Part shown: one piece after another, positions 31,037 through 39,801 of the stretch
Layout: each line of letters starts with the position of its first letter
Position numbering within the stretch: the stretch's first letter is position 1
From: Halosimplex aquaticum
GTDB taxonomy: Archaea > Halobacteriota > Halobacteria > Halobacteriales > Haloarculaceae
NCBI RefSeq assembly: GCF_028747785.1
Contig: NZ_CP118158.1
Location: forward strand, 1,488,001-1,552,000
DNA: 64,000 nucleotides
Direction of reading: 5' to 3'
Position numbers and translations under genes: made by a program
Notes under the pieces: model-generated
What the model was told of the DNA's origin: nothing
Seen by the model: only the letters and a program-made list of their open reading frames with translations
Database searches by the model: none

Positions 31037-32419
31037 TCACCGCCGCCAGTGACCGCGCCCGGCGAGGAGTCCTCCGACGATTACACCGAGGACGGCGGCG
31101 ACCGGAGAGAGCGGTCCCCCGGCGGTCGTTCGAGACGCCGGCGACTCGGCCGCGTCGGTGGCCGCGTCGGACCCGGCCGCGGACGGCGTCACGGTCGTGT
31201 CCGTCGGCGTGCCGGACCGAGACGCGGAGGCGGGTACGTCCGTCCCACCGCTTGCGGGGGTCCCCTCCGTCGTCTGCGGGCCGGTGGTCGTCGTGCCGGC
31301 GGCGTCGGGGTCGACCGGCGTCGGCGTTCCGACGGGGGTCTCTGGCGGCCAGGTCGAGAGCGGCGCGCCGCAGTCGACGTTCCCGGAGCAGTCGTCGGCG
31401 GTGGGGCCGCCGGCGCCCCACCAGTTCAGCGTCGCGTCGCCCGCCGGGTCGGCGTCGGGGGCGACGACGCCACCGCCTTCGGTGTCGACGAACCGGTTCC
31501 CGCGGACCGTCCACGTGCCGTTCGTGTTCGGGGCGAAGACGCCGACGCCCTCTTCGAGGGGCGGCTGCATGAAGTCGAGGTTGTCGGACACCGATACGTT
31601 CGCGAGGACCGACCGCCGGACGGTCCAGTCGCCGCTGGCGTCGAGTGCGGCGATCCCAACGATGGCATCGCGTACCGTGCTGTTCACGACCGTCCAGTCG
31701 CCGCTGGTGTACGACGCCGCGATACCGACGTAGTCGACCGTTGCGAAGGTCGAGTCGGCGATCGTCCAGTTGCCGCCTGACGGCGACGCGTCGACGCCGT
31801 TGCCCATGGTGACGTTCCGGACGACGACGCCCGTCGCCCGCCAGTCGCCGGTCGAACCCGTGACATCGAGCCCGCTGCTCGTGTTCCGGATCGTCACGTC
31901 CCGGATGCGCCAGTCGCCGCTCGCCCCTGACGCGTAGACGGAGATGAAACTCACGTTCACGAGGGTCGCGTTCCGGAGCGTCCAGTCGCCGCTCGTTCTC
32001 GAGGCTTCGACGCCGATCTGGTACCCGTCGACTGTGAACCCGTCGACGACCGGCGCCGCGGTGTCGCCGATCACGATTCCTTCCGCTTCCTCCCCGAGAC
32101 CTGACCCGTCGAGCGTTGCACCCCGCGGGGCGACGACCGTCAGGTTCTCAGCAACGGTGACGCTCTCGCGGTAGGTCCCCGGCATCACCCGCACGGTGTC
32201 GCCGGGGTCGGCCGCGTCGACCGCGGCCTGGATGGAGGCGTAGTCGGCGCTCCCGTCGTCGTCGACGATCAGCACTTCGCTCTCTGCCGCGCCGTTGTCC
32301 GGTCGGTTCTGGTCCGTCCCGCCGACGCGGCCGGCGTCGACGCCGGCCCCCGTCGCGGCGAGCGCGAGCACTACCACTGCACACACGGCGAGTCGTCGCG
32401 TGGCGAGTCGAACTGTCAT
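31037..32419 (-). CDS. Secreted right-handed beta-helix protein (NosD/pectate-lyase-like) with C-terminal anchor
   Basis: The 460-residue protein has a Sec signal (LAVCAVVVLALAATGAGVDA). It has the start typical of NosD-like helices (VDDDGSADYASIQAAVDAADPGDTVRVMPGTYRESV) and then at least seven coils of about 23-30 residues carrying SGDWT or SGNWT (for example TSGDWTLRNATLVNVSF, SGDWRIRDVTIRNTS, SGGNWTIADSTFATVD). A Thr/Pro/Ser-rich stalk (about 345-425) leads to a C-terminal membrane helix and Arg-Arg tail (LSPVAAVLGVIVGGLLAG), the layout of cell-surface anchored proteins. A carbohydrate-binding or lyase role is possible but no catalytic residues are evident. Confidence 0.82.
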   Translation of the reverse strand: MTVRLATRRLAVCAVVVLALAATGAGVDAGRVGGTDQNRPDNGAAESEVLIVDDDGSADYASIQAAVDAADPGDTVRVMPGTYRESVTVAENLTVVAPRGATLDGSGLGEEAEGIVIGDTAAPVVDGFTVDGYQIGVEASRTSGDWTLRNATLVNVSFISVYASGASGDWRIRDVTIRNTSSGLDVTGSTGDWRATGVVVRNVTMGNGVDASPSGGNWTIADSTFATVDYVGIAASYTSGDWTVVNSTVRDAIVGIAALDASGDWTVRRSVLANVSVSDNLDFMQPPLEEGVGVFAPNTNGTWTVRGNRFVDTEGGGVVAPDADPAGDATLNWWGAGGPTADDCSGNVDCGAPLSTWPPETPVGTPTPVDPDAAGTTTTGPQTTEGTPASGGTDVPASASRSGTPTDTTVTPSAAGSDAATDAAESPASRTTAGGPLSPVAAVLGVIVGGLLAGRGHWRR

Positions 32420-32546
32420 TCGATCGGCGCGACGACCTCCCTGCGAAAGGCGCTACCGAAAGCTAAAATCCGGCGTTGAGTCGACCGGGCGAGAGATCGA
32501 GCGGACGATCGGCTTCGGTGGGAGTCGCCGCGGCGTGGCGGCCCGC

Positions 32547-33965
32547 TCAGCTTCGCTCGACGGCATCTGGTCGGTTCTGCACGCGCGGATACCGAACGCC
32601 CAGCGCCTTCCAGTCCAGCCAGCGAGCGCCGGGCCGGTCGTCCGCGAGTCTGCCGATCGGCGGATTTCCGCCGGTCGGTACCGCGTCGACGGGGCCGCTG
32701 GGATCGACGGCGTCGGCGACGTAATCGAGCGTCTCGTCGGTCGCGGCCCAGACGCCGGCTGCGCCGGAGGGGAGCGCGACGCCGACGTTGGCGAGGCCGT
32801 CGACCGGCGCGGCGAGGTGGCGCGTCGACTCGCCGTCGACCCGCTGTTCGAGCGTGGCGTAGGCGTAGAACTCGATGTCGGCGCCGTCGGCCGCGCGCTC
32901 TTTGACCGCCGGCGCGAGTTCGAACAGTTTGTTGTAGCCGACTTCGACCTGTTCGGGGTCGAGCGTCCCCGTCGCGTCGTCGGTGGCTTCGACGGGGGCG
33001 ACCTCGGAGGTCGCGGTGTCGTTCGTGACGTACCAGGTGACGTAGTTCTCCTCGCGGTGGCGATGGCGGCGGGCGACGACCGACATCCCCCGGTGGGGCA
33101 GGTAGGCGCTGACCGCCGGGAGTTCGGTCGCGGGACCGCGTACCGCGAGCACGAGGACGTTCCGGTAGGTGACTGACGCGACCGACTCTCGGACGCTGTC
33201 GGGGTCGCCGCCGGCCTCGGCGAACCCCGCGGCGCCGACCAGTGAGTCGACGAATCCGTGGGTACCGGTGCCCTTCGCGGCGACGACGTACTCGGGATCG
33301 AAGCGGACGGTCAGGTCCTCGTGCGTCTCGACGGTGAGTCCGTCGAGGGCGGGGGTGTCGCCGCCCCCCTGTCCGCCCTCGTCGAACGCGAACTCGGTGA
33401 TATCGCCGACGACGATCCGCTCCTCGTGGCCGTCGACGAGCGCGCGGACGAGCGCCTCGCGGTCGACGGTGTACTCGTCGAGGGAGGTGACGTGCTCGCC
33501 GCTGCCCTTCGCGAAGATCGTCCCGTCGCGGTAGATCTCGGGCAGGCCGTCGATCCCGCGTTCGTCGTACTCGTAGCCGCCCTCGTCCCACTGAGGCGGG
33601 AGGTACTGGTAGGGGTGGTCCGTCGAGCAGACGTACCACTCGCCGCCCTCGACGGGGACGCGCTCGGCCTCGGCGAAGGGGAGCCACCGCTCTTCGACGG
33701 CCCGGCGCTGGTCGGGGTCGGGATCGAGATAGCCCTTCGAGAGCGTTCCCGGCCAGTCGAACGTCTGCCCGGCGCCCAGCGGCGCGTTCGAGACGAGCGC
33801 GGCGGCGTACCCGCTGTCGGTGAGTTCGTTCAGGACGAGCAGGCCCTGGATCCCTCCGCCCACGACGAGCACGTCCACGTCTGCGGTCGGGTACCACCCC
33901 AGTCGCTCGCGGATCCGCTCGTACAGCGCCACCCCGGTGTCGAACTCCGGCTCGTCCGCTGGCAT
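32547..33965 (-). CDS. FAD-dependent oxidoreductase (DAO-like)
   Basis: The 472-residue protein has a Rossmann FAD-binding motif near residue 31 (VDVLVVGGGIQGLLVLNELTDSGY), a second nucleotide-binding region (EYVVAAKGTGTHGFVDSL) and a C-terminal LANVGVALPSGAAGVWAATDETL segment, as in D-amino-acid-oxidase-like flavoproteins. The substrate is not predictable. An embedded segment, YLPHRGMSVVARRHRHREENYVTWYVTNDTA, is typical of a haloarchaeal subgroup. It is monocistronic. Confidence 0.8.
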   Translation of the reverse strand: MPADEPEFDTGVALYERIRERLGWYPTADVDVLVVGGGIQGLLVLNELTDSGYAAALVSNAPLGAGQTFDWPGTLSKGYLDPDPDQRRAVEERWLPFAEAERVPVEGGEWYVCSTDHPYQYLPPQWDEGGYEYDERGIDGLPEIYRDGTIFAKGSGEHVTSLDEYTVDREALVRALVDGHEERIVVGDITEFAFDEGGQGGGDTPALDGLTVETHEDLTVRFDPEYVVAAKGTGTHGFVDSLVGAAGFAEAGGDPDSVRESVASVTYRNVLVLAVRGPATELPAVSAYLPHRGMSVVARRHRHREENYVTWYVTNDTATSEVAPVEATDDATGTLDPEQVEVGYNKLFELAPAVKERAADGADIEFYAYATLEQRVDGESTRHLAAPVDGLANVGVALPSGAAGVWAATDETLDYVADAVDPSGPVDAVPTGGNPPIGRLADDRPGARWLDWKALGVRYPRVQNRPDAVERS

Positions 33966-34137
33966 CTGTTGTCCCCTCTTTTCCCGCGGTCTACATATGC
34001 CTGACTCCCCCGTCTCTCGCGGAGGACCAGCGGGGTTCCCACGCTCGACGAAGACGTGGCCTCGCAGGACCGTCTTTCGGCAGTGGGAGAGTGGGCGCCC
34101 GCCGTACCTGCGCGTCTGCCTCGTAGACCGATTCGAC

Positions 34138-34617
34138 CTAACAGCGAGTGACGACCGAACCGTTCCGACGCGGATCTAGCTCTCCGTGATCGGCCTTCGC
34201 CCCTACCGTCCGGAGTGTGGTGCTTTCGTTGACGAAATAGGCGGCAGCGCCCGTACTGTCTCCGACCCGGTTCGGGGAGTGGACGCCGACCATGTACGAA
34301 AGCTGGACTGTCCACCCCGTGGATCTGTTCGAGACCATCACCTCGTCCATCGAGACGAGGATCTGCGTCGGTGTCTCGCCGCTCCCGGTCAGTTCCTCGT
34401 TCCAGACCGTCGCGTTCTCGCACGCTTTCGCGTACTGAGTGACGCGCTGCTCCGTCAGATCAGCCGGTTTGTCGGGATACGGCTGTCGCTCGACGTGACC
34501 GGGGGTCGCGAACAGGCCCGCCTGAAACGCGGCGACTCCCAGTAGGCCGATCACAAGTATCCCGAGCGGAACAGCCGGATATCGAGGGGGTAACCGCACG
34601 ATCCGGTTGTCGAACAT
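34138..34617 (-). CDS. Membrane-anchored protein of unknown function
   Basis: Starting at MFDNRIVRLPPRYP, the 159-residue protein has one N-terminal membrane helix (VPLGILVIGLLGVAAFQAGLF, about 16-36) and an extracytoplasmic domain of about 120 residues with two Cys (ACENATVWN and the terminal Cys). TAAYFVNESTTLRT-like and QILVSMDEVMVSNRSTGWTVQLSY strands suggest a beta-rich domain. No family is recognised. It is divergent from the methyltransferase. Confidence 0.6.
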   Translation of the reverse strand: MFDNRIVRLPPRYPAVPLGILVIGLLGVAAFQAGLFATPGHVERQPYPDKPADLTEQRVTQYAKACENATVWNEELTGSGETPTQILVSMDEVMVSNRSTGWTVQLSYMVGVHSPNRVGDSTGAAAYFVNESTTLRTVGAKADHGELDPRRNGSVVTRC

Positions 34618-34731
34618 AAGCGAAATAAAACTTCGTCCTGATCGCGTTCGGCCCTCGCCGAACTTCTCGACCGAGTCACTCGCCGCCGGGACCGACGGGC
34701 ATTTGCCGCCGGCCCGCCCAACCAACGCCCA

Positions 34732-35529
34732 GTGCGACAGTTCAGCGCCGATTACCTGGAGACCACGCGCGAGGGGATGTGGAGCGACTCCCGCGAGGCG
34801 CTCGCCGACCTCGAACTCGACAGCCGCGAGCGCGTCCTCGACGTGGGCTGCGGGACGGGAGAACTCACCCGCGTGCTCGCCGAGGAGAGCGGCGGCGAGG
34901 TCGTCGGCGCCGACGTGGACCCGGAGTTGTTGTCGGTCGCGAGCGAGTTCGCGCCGGTCGTGCGCGCCGACGCCACCCGGCTGCCGTTCGCCGCGGACGC
35001 CTTCGACCTGGTCGTCTGCCAGGCGCTGCTCATCAACCTGCCCGACCCCGTCGGGGCGGTCCGGGAGTTCGCGCGGGCGTCCTCGGACCTGGTCGCGGCC
35101 GTCGAGCCGGACAACGGCGCCGTGACGGTGGACTCGACCGTCGACGCGGAACCCCCGCTGGCCCGCCGGGCGCGCGAGCGGTTCCTCGACGGGGTGGAGA
35201 CGGACGTGACGCTGGGCGCCGGCGCCCGGGACCTGTTCGAGGATGCCGGTCTCGAAGTCGTCTCGACCCGCCGGTACGACCACGAGCGGGTCGTCTCCCC
35301 GCCCTACTCGGAGGCGGCCGTCGAGGCGGCCCGCAGGAAGGTCACCGGCGAAGGATTGGCCGACGACCGCGAGACGATCCTCTCGGGAGAGACCTCCGCG
35401 GGGGAGTACGACGACCTGCGCTCGGCGTGGCGAGCGATGGGCCGCGACGTGGTCGACCAGATGGGCGACGAGACGTACGTTCGAACGGAGACGGTCCCGT
35501 TCTTCGTGACCGTCGGCCGCGCGGACTGA
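34732..35529 (+). CDS. Class I SAM-dependent methyltransferase
   Basis: The 265-residue protein starts at GTG (RQFSADYLETTREGMW). Motif I is RVLDVGCGTGELTRVLAEE, the acidic post-I residue is in GADVDPELL, DATRLPFAADAFDLVVCQALLINLPDPVGAV covers motifs II and III. The fold is the UbiE/methyltransf_11 type. The substrate is not evident. The divergent membrane-protein gene starts 114 bases away. Confidence 0.85.
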   Translation: MRQFSADYLETTREGMWSDSREALADLELDSRERVLDVGCGTGELTRVLAEESGGEVVGADVDPELLSVASEFAPVVRADATRLPFAADAFDLVVCQALLINLPDPVGAVREFARASSDLVAAVEPDNGAVTVDSTVDAEPPLARRARERFLDGVETDVTLGAGARDLFEDAGLEVVSTRRYDHERVVSPPYSEAAVEAARRKVTGEGLADDRETILSGETSAGEYDDLRSAWRAMGRDVVDQMGDETYVRTETVPFFVTVGRAD

Positions 35530-35551
35530 CGCCGACGCCGACCCGGTCAGA

Positions 35552-35845
35552 TCAGGACCGGCGGCCGCGCGGGCCGGTGAGCGACTCTTCGCCGCCCTCG
35601 CCTCCTTCGCCGCCTTCTCCTTCGCCACCCTCACCGCCCTCACCTTCACCTCCTCCTTCACCGCCCTCACCGCCTTCTCCTTCGCCACCCTCGCCGCCCT
35701 CGCCACCTTCTCCTTCGCCCTCGCCGACGCCGGGGCCGGGGCCGCCGCAGCCGGCGAGCCCGACGGTCGCGGCGACGGCCGCCACCGCGCCGGCGCTGGT
35801 CAGGTAGTCTCTGCGCGTCGATTCGTCGTCGGCTGGTTCGTCCAT
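35552..35845 (-). CDS. Tat lipoprotein with Gly-Glu repeat tail
   Basis: The 97-residue protein has a Tat motif (TRRDYLTSAG), a lipobox (GLAGC, Cys33) and then about 50 residues made almost only of Gly and Glu in GEGG/GEGE units, ending SLTGPRGRRS. The mature protein would be an unfolded, highly negative chain tethered to the membrane. The repeats are also visible in DNA as CTCGCC/CTTCGCC/CTTCTCC blocks (about 35590-35730). Function unknown; repeat number may vary between strains. Confidence 0.7.
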   Translation of the reverse strand: MDEPADDESTRRDYLTSAGAVAAVAATVGLAGCGGPGPGVGEGEGEGGEGGEGGEGEGGEGGEGGGEGEGGEGGEGEGGEGGEGGEESLTGPRGRRS

Positions 35846-35932
35846 GCGCGGGAGTCGTCCGGCGCCCGGAAAACGGTTCGCGTGGCCGTCGCAGGGTGGA
35901 TGAGGGCGGTTCCGCACCGGCTCAGTCGGCGG

Positions 35933-36886
<954 letters not shown>

Positions 36887-36980
36887 CGTCCCGACGTAGG
36901 CGCTCGCGACGAATTGGCTGACGCCCTCAACATCGGGGGGTTTGTCGTCCCCCTGGCCGGCAGTGAGCTATCGGATCCCT

Positions 36981-37000
36981 TGCAGAACGGCCGTTCTGCA
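36981..37000. promoter_or_regulatory. Perfect 20-bp palindrome upstream of the aminopeptidase
   Basis: TGCAGAACGGCCGTTCTGCA is a perfect 20-bp palindrome. It ends just before a TATA-like GTTAATT (about 37005-37011) that lies 25-30 bases before the ATG at 37034. The position fits an operator that overlaps or abuts the TFB-recognition element. Confidence 0.6.
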
Positions 37001-37033
37001 AACTGTTAATTGGCTGCCGGGTAACCCGCCGGT

Positions 37034-38125
37034 ATGGACCCACGAATCGAGGACCACGCGGACGTCATCGTCGACCACTCGGTGGGGATCGAAGCCGGCG
37101 ACGAGGTGCTGATCTCGGCGTCGCCCGAGGCCGAGGATCTGGTCGTCGCGCTGGAAGAGCGCATCGGCGAGCGGGGCGCACACAGCGTCACGTTCGGCGG
37201 CACCGGCCGTACTCGCCGGGCGTTCATGCGAGCGATGGACCCCGAGGACTACGACGAACCGTCGGAGGCGCTGATGGCCGTCGCCGAGGCGATCGACGTG
37301 GCGATCACGATCCGAGCGGCGCGAAACACCCACGAGACCGGCGACATCCCGCCGGAGAAAAACGCCGCGTTCGCGCAGATCATGAAGCCCTTCCAGGACG
37401 AGATCATGGGCAAGCGCTGGGTCGGCACGCAGTTCCCCGCGCCCGGCAACGCCCAGGACGCGGAGATGAGCACCGAGGCATACGAGGACTTCGTGTTCGA
37501 CGCCGTAACGAAAGACTGGGACGAACAGCGGGCGTTCCAGGCGAACCTGGTCGAGATCCTCGACGGCGCCGAGGAGGTCCGGATCGTCTCCGGCGACACG
37601 ACGGACGTGACCATGAGCGTCGAGGGGATGGTCCCCGTCAACGACTACGCCGAGAAGAACCTCCCCGGCGGCGAGGTGTTCACCGCGCCCGTCCCCGACA
37701 GCGTCGAGGGCGAGGTGCTGTTCGACATGCCGCTGATGGCCCAGGGCCGCGAGGTCGAGGACGTCCGTCTCGTCTTCGAGGAAGGCGAGGTCGTCGAGTT
37801 CGAGGCCGCGAAGAACGAGGAGGTGCTCGCGGCCGTCCTCGATACCGACCCCGGCGCGAAGCGACTGGGCGAGCTCGGCATCGGGATGAACCGCGACATC
37901 GACCGGTTCACCTACAACATGCTGTTCGACGAGAAGATGGGCGACACAGTCCACATGGCGCTCGGACGGACCATCGACGAGAACGTCCCCGAGGACCGCG
38001 ACGACCGCGAGGGCAACGACTCCGCGGTCCACATGGACATGATCGTCGACATGAGCGAGGACTCCCGGATCGAGGTCGACGGCGAGGTCGTCCAGCGCGA
38101 CGGGACCTTCCGGTTCGAAGAATAG
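37034..38125 (+). CDS. M29-family metallo-aminopeptidase
   Basis: The 363-residue protein fits the M29 (AmpS/AmpT) family: VDHSVGIEAGDEVLISASPEAEDL at the N-terminus, metal-ligand region VEGMVPVNDYAEKNLPGGEVFTAPVPDSVEGE with the key Glu residues, LGELGIGMN and the C-terminal VHMALGRTI..AVHMDMIVDM with ligand His and Asp. It removes N-terminal amino acids from peptides in the cytoplasm. A short leaderless promoter and a palindrome precede it. Confidence 0.9.
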   Translation: MDPRIEDHADVIVDHSVGIEAGDEVLISASPEAEDLVVALEERIGERGAHSVTFGGTGRTRRAFMRAMDPEDYDEPSEALMAVAEAIDVAITIRAARNTHETGDIPPEKNAAFAQIMKPFQDEIMGKRWVGTQFPAPGNAQDAEMSTEAYEDFVFDAVTKDWDEQRAFQANLVEILDGAEEVRIVSGDTTDVTMSVEGMVPVNDYAEKNLPGGEVFTAPVPDSVEGEVLFDMPLMAQGREVEDVRLVFEEGEVVEFEAAKNEEVLAAVLDTDPGAKRLGELGIGMNRDIDRFTYNMLFDEKMGDTVHMALGRTIDENVPEDRDDREGNDSAVHMDMIVDMSEDSRIEVDGEVVQRDGTFRFEE

Positions 38126-38153
38126 CGAGGCCGACCGAAGGGAGGCCTCGTAA

Positions 38154-38187
38154 ATCCGAACGGCGAGCGAAGCGAGCCGTGAGGAGT
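38154..38187 (+). repeat. 34-bp direct repeat, copy 1 (copy 2 at 38285-38318)
   Basis: Both copies open ATCCGAACGGCGA and close GAGCCGTGAGGAGT, with about three differences in the middle. They are 131 bases apart. Confidence 0.65.
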
Positions 38188-38284
38188 AGGGAGGTCCGAG
38201 CGGAGCGAGGTGCGACTGACTGGAGCGCCCCGGAATTGCGAGCGGTGACCGACGGAAACCGCGAGCGGAGCGAGGACCTCCGAC

Positions 38285-38318
38285 ATCCGAACGGCGACCG
38301 GAGGGAGCCGTGAGGAGT
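38285..38318 (+). repeat. 34-bp direct repeat, copy 2
   Basis: Second copy of the 38154-38187 repeat, with the same opening and closing blocks. Confidence 0.65.
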
Positions 38319-38538
38319 GAGTGGCTCGAAGGAAGTGAGGGCCACTGTTTCCGAGCGGGGAAGGAGTGACCCGCGAGGAGTAACCGCGGATTCGCCGACT
38401 GCTTTTTCGACTGGTGCGGTCGTGACCAGCGGAGCGGATCGCTCGCCGTTCGCTGGGGTCGCTGTGCACGGGAGCGAGCCCCGGGCTACTCGGTCGATCT
38501 CTCCGAGAACTCGCGGTGTCCGAGTATCCGGACGGATC

Positions 38539-38850
38539 TCAGGACGAGCAGTCGTCGGTCACGTTAGGCCGGACGGTGATCCGGTCGCCGTCGACGATCG
38601 AGACCTCGTACCCGTCGAAGCCGAACGAGACGGCCAGCGGTCCGTCCCGGTCGTCCGCGCTGTCGTACAGGGCATCGAGCGCCTCCGGATCGACGCTGTC
38701 GTACAGTTGCGTCGAGAGGTCAGTCGGTTCGACCTCTTCGACCGTCGCGACCGTTTCGACGACGATCTGGGTGATCGGTCGGTCGTCGGTGATCTCCGCC
38801 GTTACGAATCCCGGGTCGGTCTCGTCCATGCGTCGAGTTGCCTGACTCAT
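38539..38850 (-). CDS. HalOD1 output-domain protein
   Basis: The 103-residue protein contains the HalOD1 pattern: ITQIVVETVATVEEVEPTDLSTQLYDSVDPEALDALY followed by SFGFDGYEVSIVDGDRITVRP. HalOD1 is a haloarchaeal signalling output domain, here as a stand-alone protein. Its signalling partner is unknown; the histidine kinase at 39802 is near but not adjacent. Confidence 0.85.
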   Translation of the reverse strand: MSQATRRMDETDPGFVTAEITDDRPITQIVVETVATVEEVEPTDLSTQLYDSVDPEALDALYDSADDRDGPLAVSFGFDGYEVSIVDGDRITVRPNVTDDCSS

Positions 38851-39012
38851 ACGTTCGCTCTACTTGCCAATTACTGGGACACTACGTTGTTATTCACCGC
38901 CTGATACCCGACAAGGACAGATCAACTCGTAAAATGCGGCAAATTGATCCGGTTGTTGGGCGGGAGCCGACGGGCCCGCGGCGGGGCCGCGGTGGGGGGA
39001 GAAGCGATCCGA

Positions 39013-39666
39013 TCAGACCACGTCACCGCGGACGGTGGCGCCTTCCTGCTGGTCGCGATACCGCTCGACGGCCGCGGCGGCTTCCTCGGCGACGTCCGGG
39101 TCGGCGCCGAGCATCTCGAGGGCGCCCGAGAGCGTCGGCAGGACGAACTCCCCGTCGCGGAGCTTCTGGAAGGCGTCCTCGCTGCGCTGGCCGTCTACCC
39201 ACAGGCAGGCGCCGCGCGGGTCGAGGACGTTCACGTAGTTCTCGCGCGCCAGCGCGCCCTCCAGGCGCTGGGTGACGTTGTCGTCGAAGGAGGCGTTGCA
39301 GACCTCCAGGTGGACCGGTTCGTCGTCGTCGACGAGGTGGGCCGCGAGGCACTTCTCGGGGGCGGCGTAGCCGTTGGAATTGGTCCGGACGTGTTCGGGG
39401 TACTCCGCGGCCCAGTCCGCGCGGACGGTCTCGCCGATGCCCTCGACGCCGAGGGCGAGGTCGTCGGGGTCGACGCCGTCGCCGTCGTCGCCGAGCAGGA
39501 TGTCCTTGGTGAGGTAGACGTCGAGGCGCTCGACGGGGTCGAGGCCGAGCACCGCGTCGCCGAAGACCCAGATCTCGCGGACGGGGACGGGCATGCGGTC
39601 GTCCTCGACTGTGGCGACGAGGTCCTCGACGCGGGCGACGGCCTCGTCGCGAGAGAGGTCGGTCAT
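39013..39666 (-). CDS. Conserved haloarchaeal protein, DUF7095 type
   Basis: Starting at MTDLSRDEAVARVEDLVATV, the 217-residue protein includes MPVPVREIWVFGDAVLGLDPVERLDVYLTKDILL, a beta-alpha start reminiscent of nucleotidyltransferases, and NYVNVLDPRGACLWVDGQRSEDAF. From memory this is a haloarchaea-wide conserved family (DUF7095); the name is unverified. Function unknown. It diverges from the histidine kinase gene. Confidence 0.75.
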   Translation of the reverse strand: MTDLSRDEAVARVEDLVATVEDDRMPVPVREIWVFGDAVLGLDPVERLDVYLTKDILLGDDGDGVDPDDLALGVEGIGETVRADWAAEYPEHVRTNSNGYAAPEKCLAAHLVDDDEPVHLEVCNASFDDNVTQRLEGALARENYVNVLDPRGACLWVDGQRSEDAFQKLRDGEFVLPTLSGALEMLGADPDVAEEAAAAVERYRDQQEGATVRGDVV

Positions 39667-39801
39667 CGGTGGTGAGTACCTCCCGGAGGGGGAAAACGGT
39701 TTCTCGACGGGTCGTCCCGGGGCCGTCCCGGGGCCGTCCCGGTGCCGTCCCGGGGGTCGCGGGGACGGAGATTTAAGATGCCCGTCGGTCAAGCATAGGC
39801 G

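Larger units (their letters stand above)
38126..38538. other. 413-bp intergenic region with short direct repeats
   Basis: The region is purine-rich with many GAGCGAAGCGAG-like runs, typical of haloarchaeal spacers. It has no credible gene, a 34-bp direct repeat (38154-38187 and 38285-38318) and a short T-run near 38402-38408. Confidence 0.55.
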
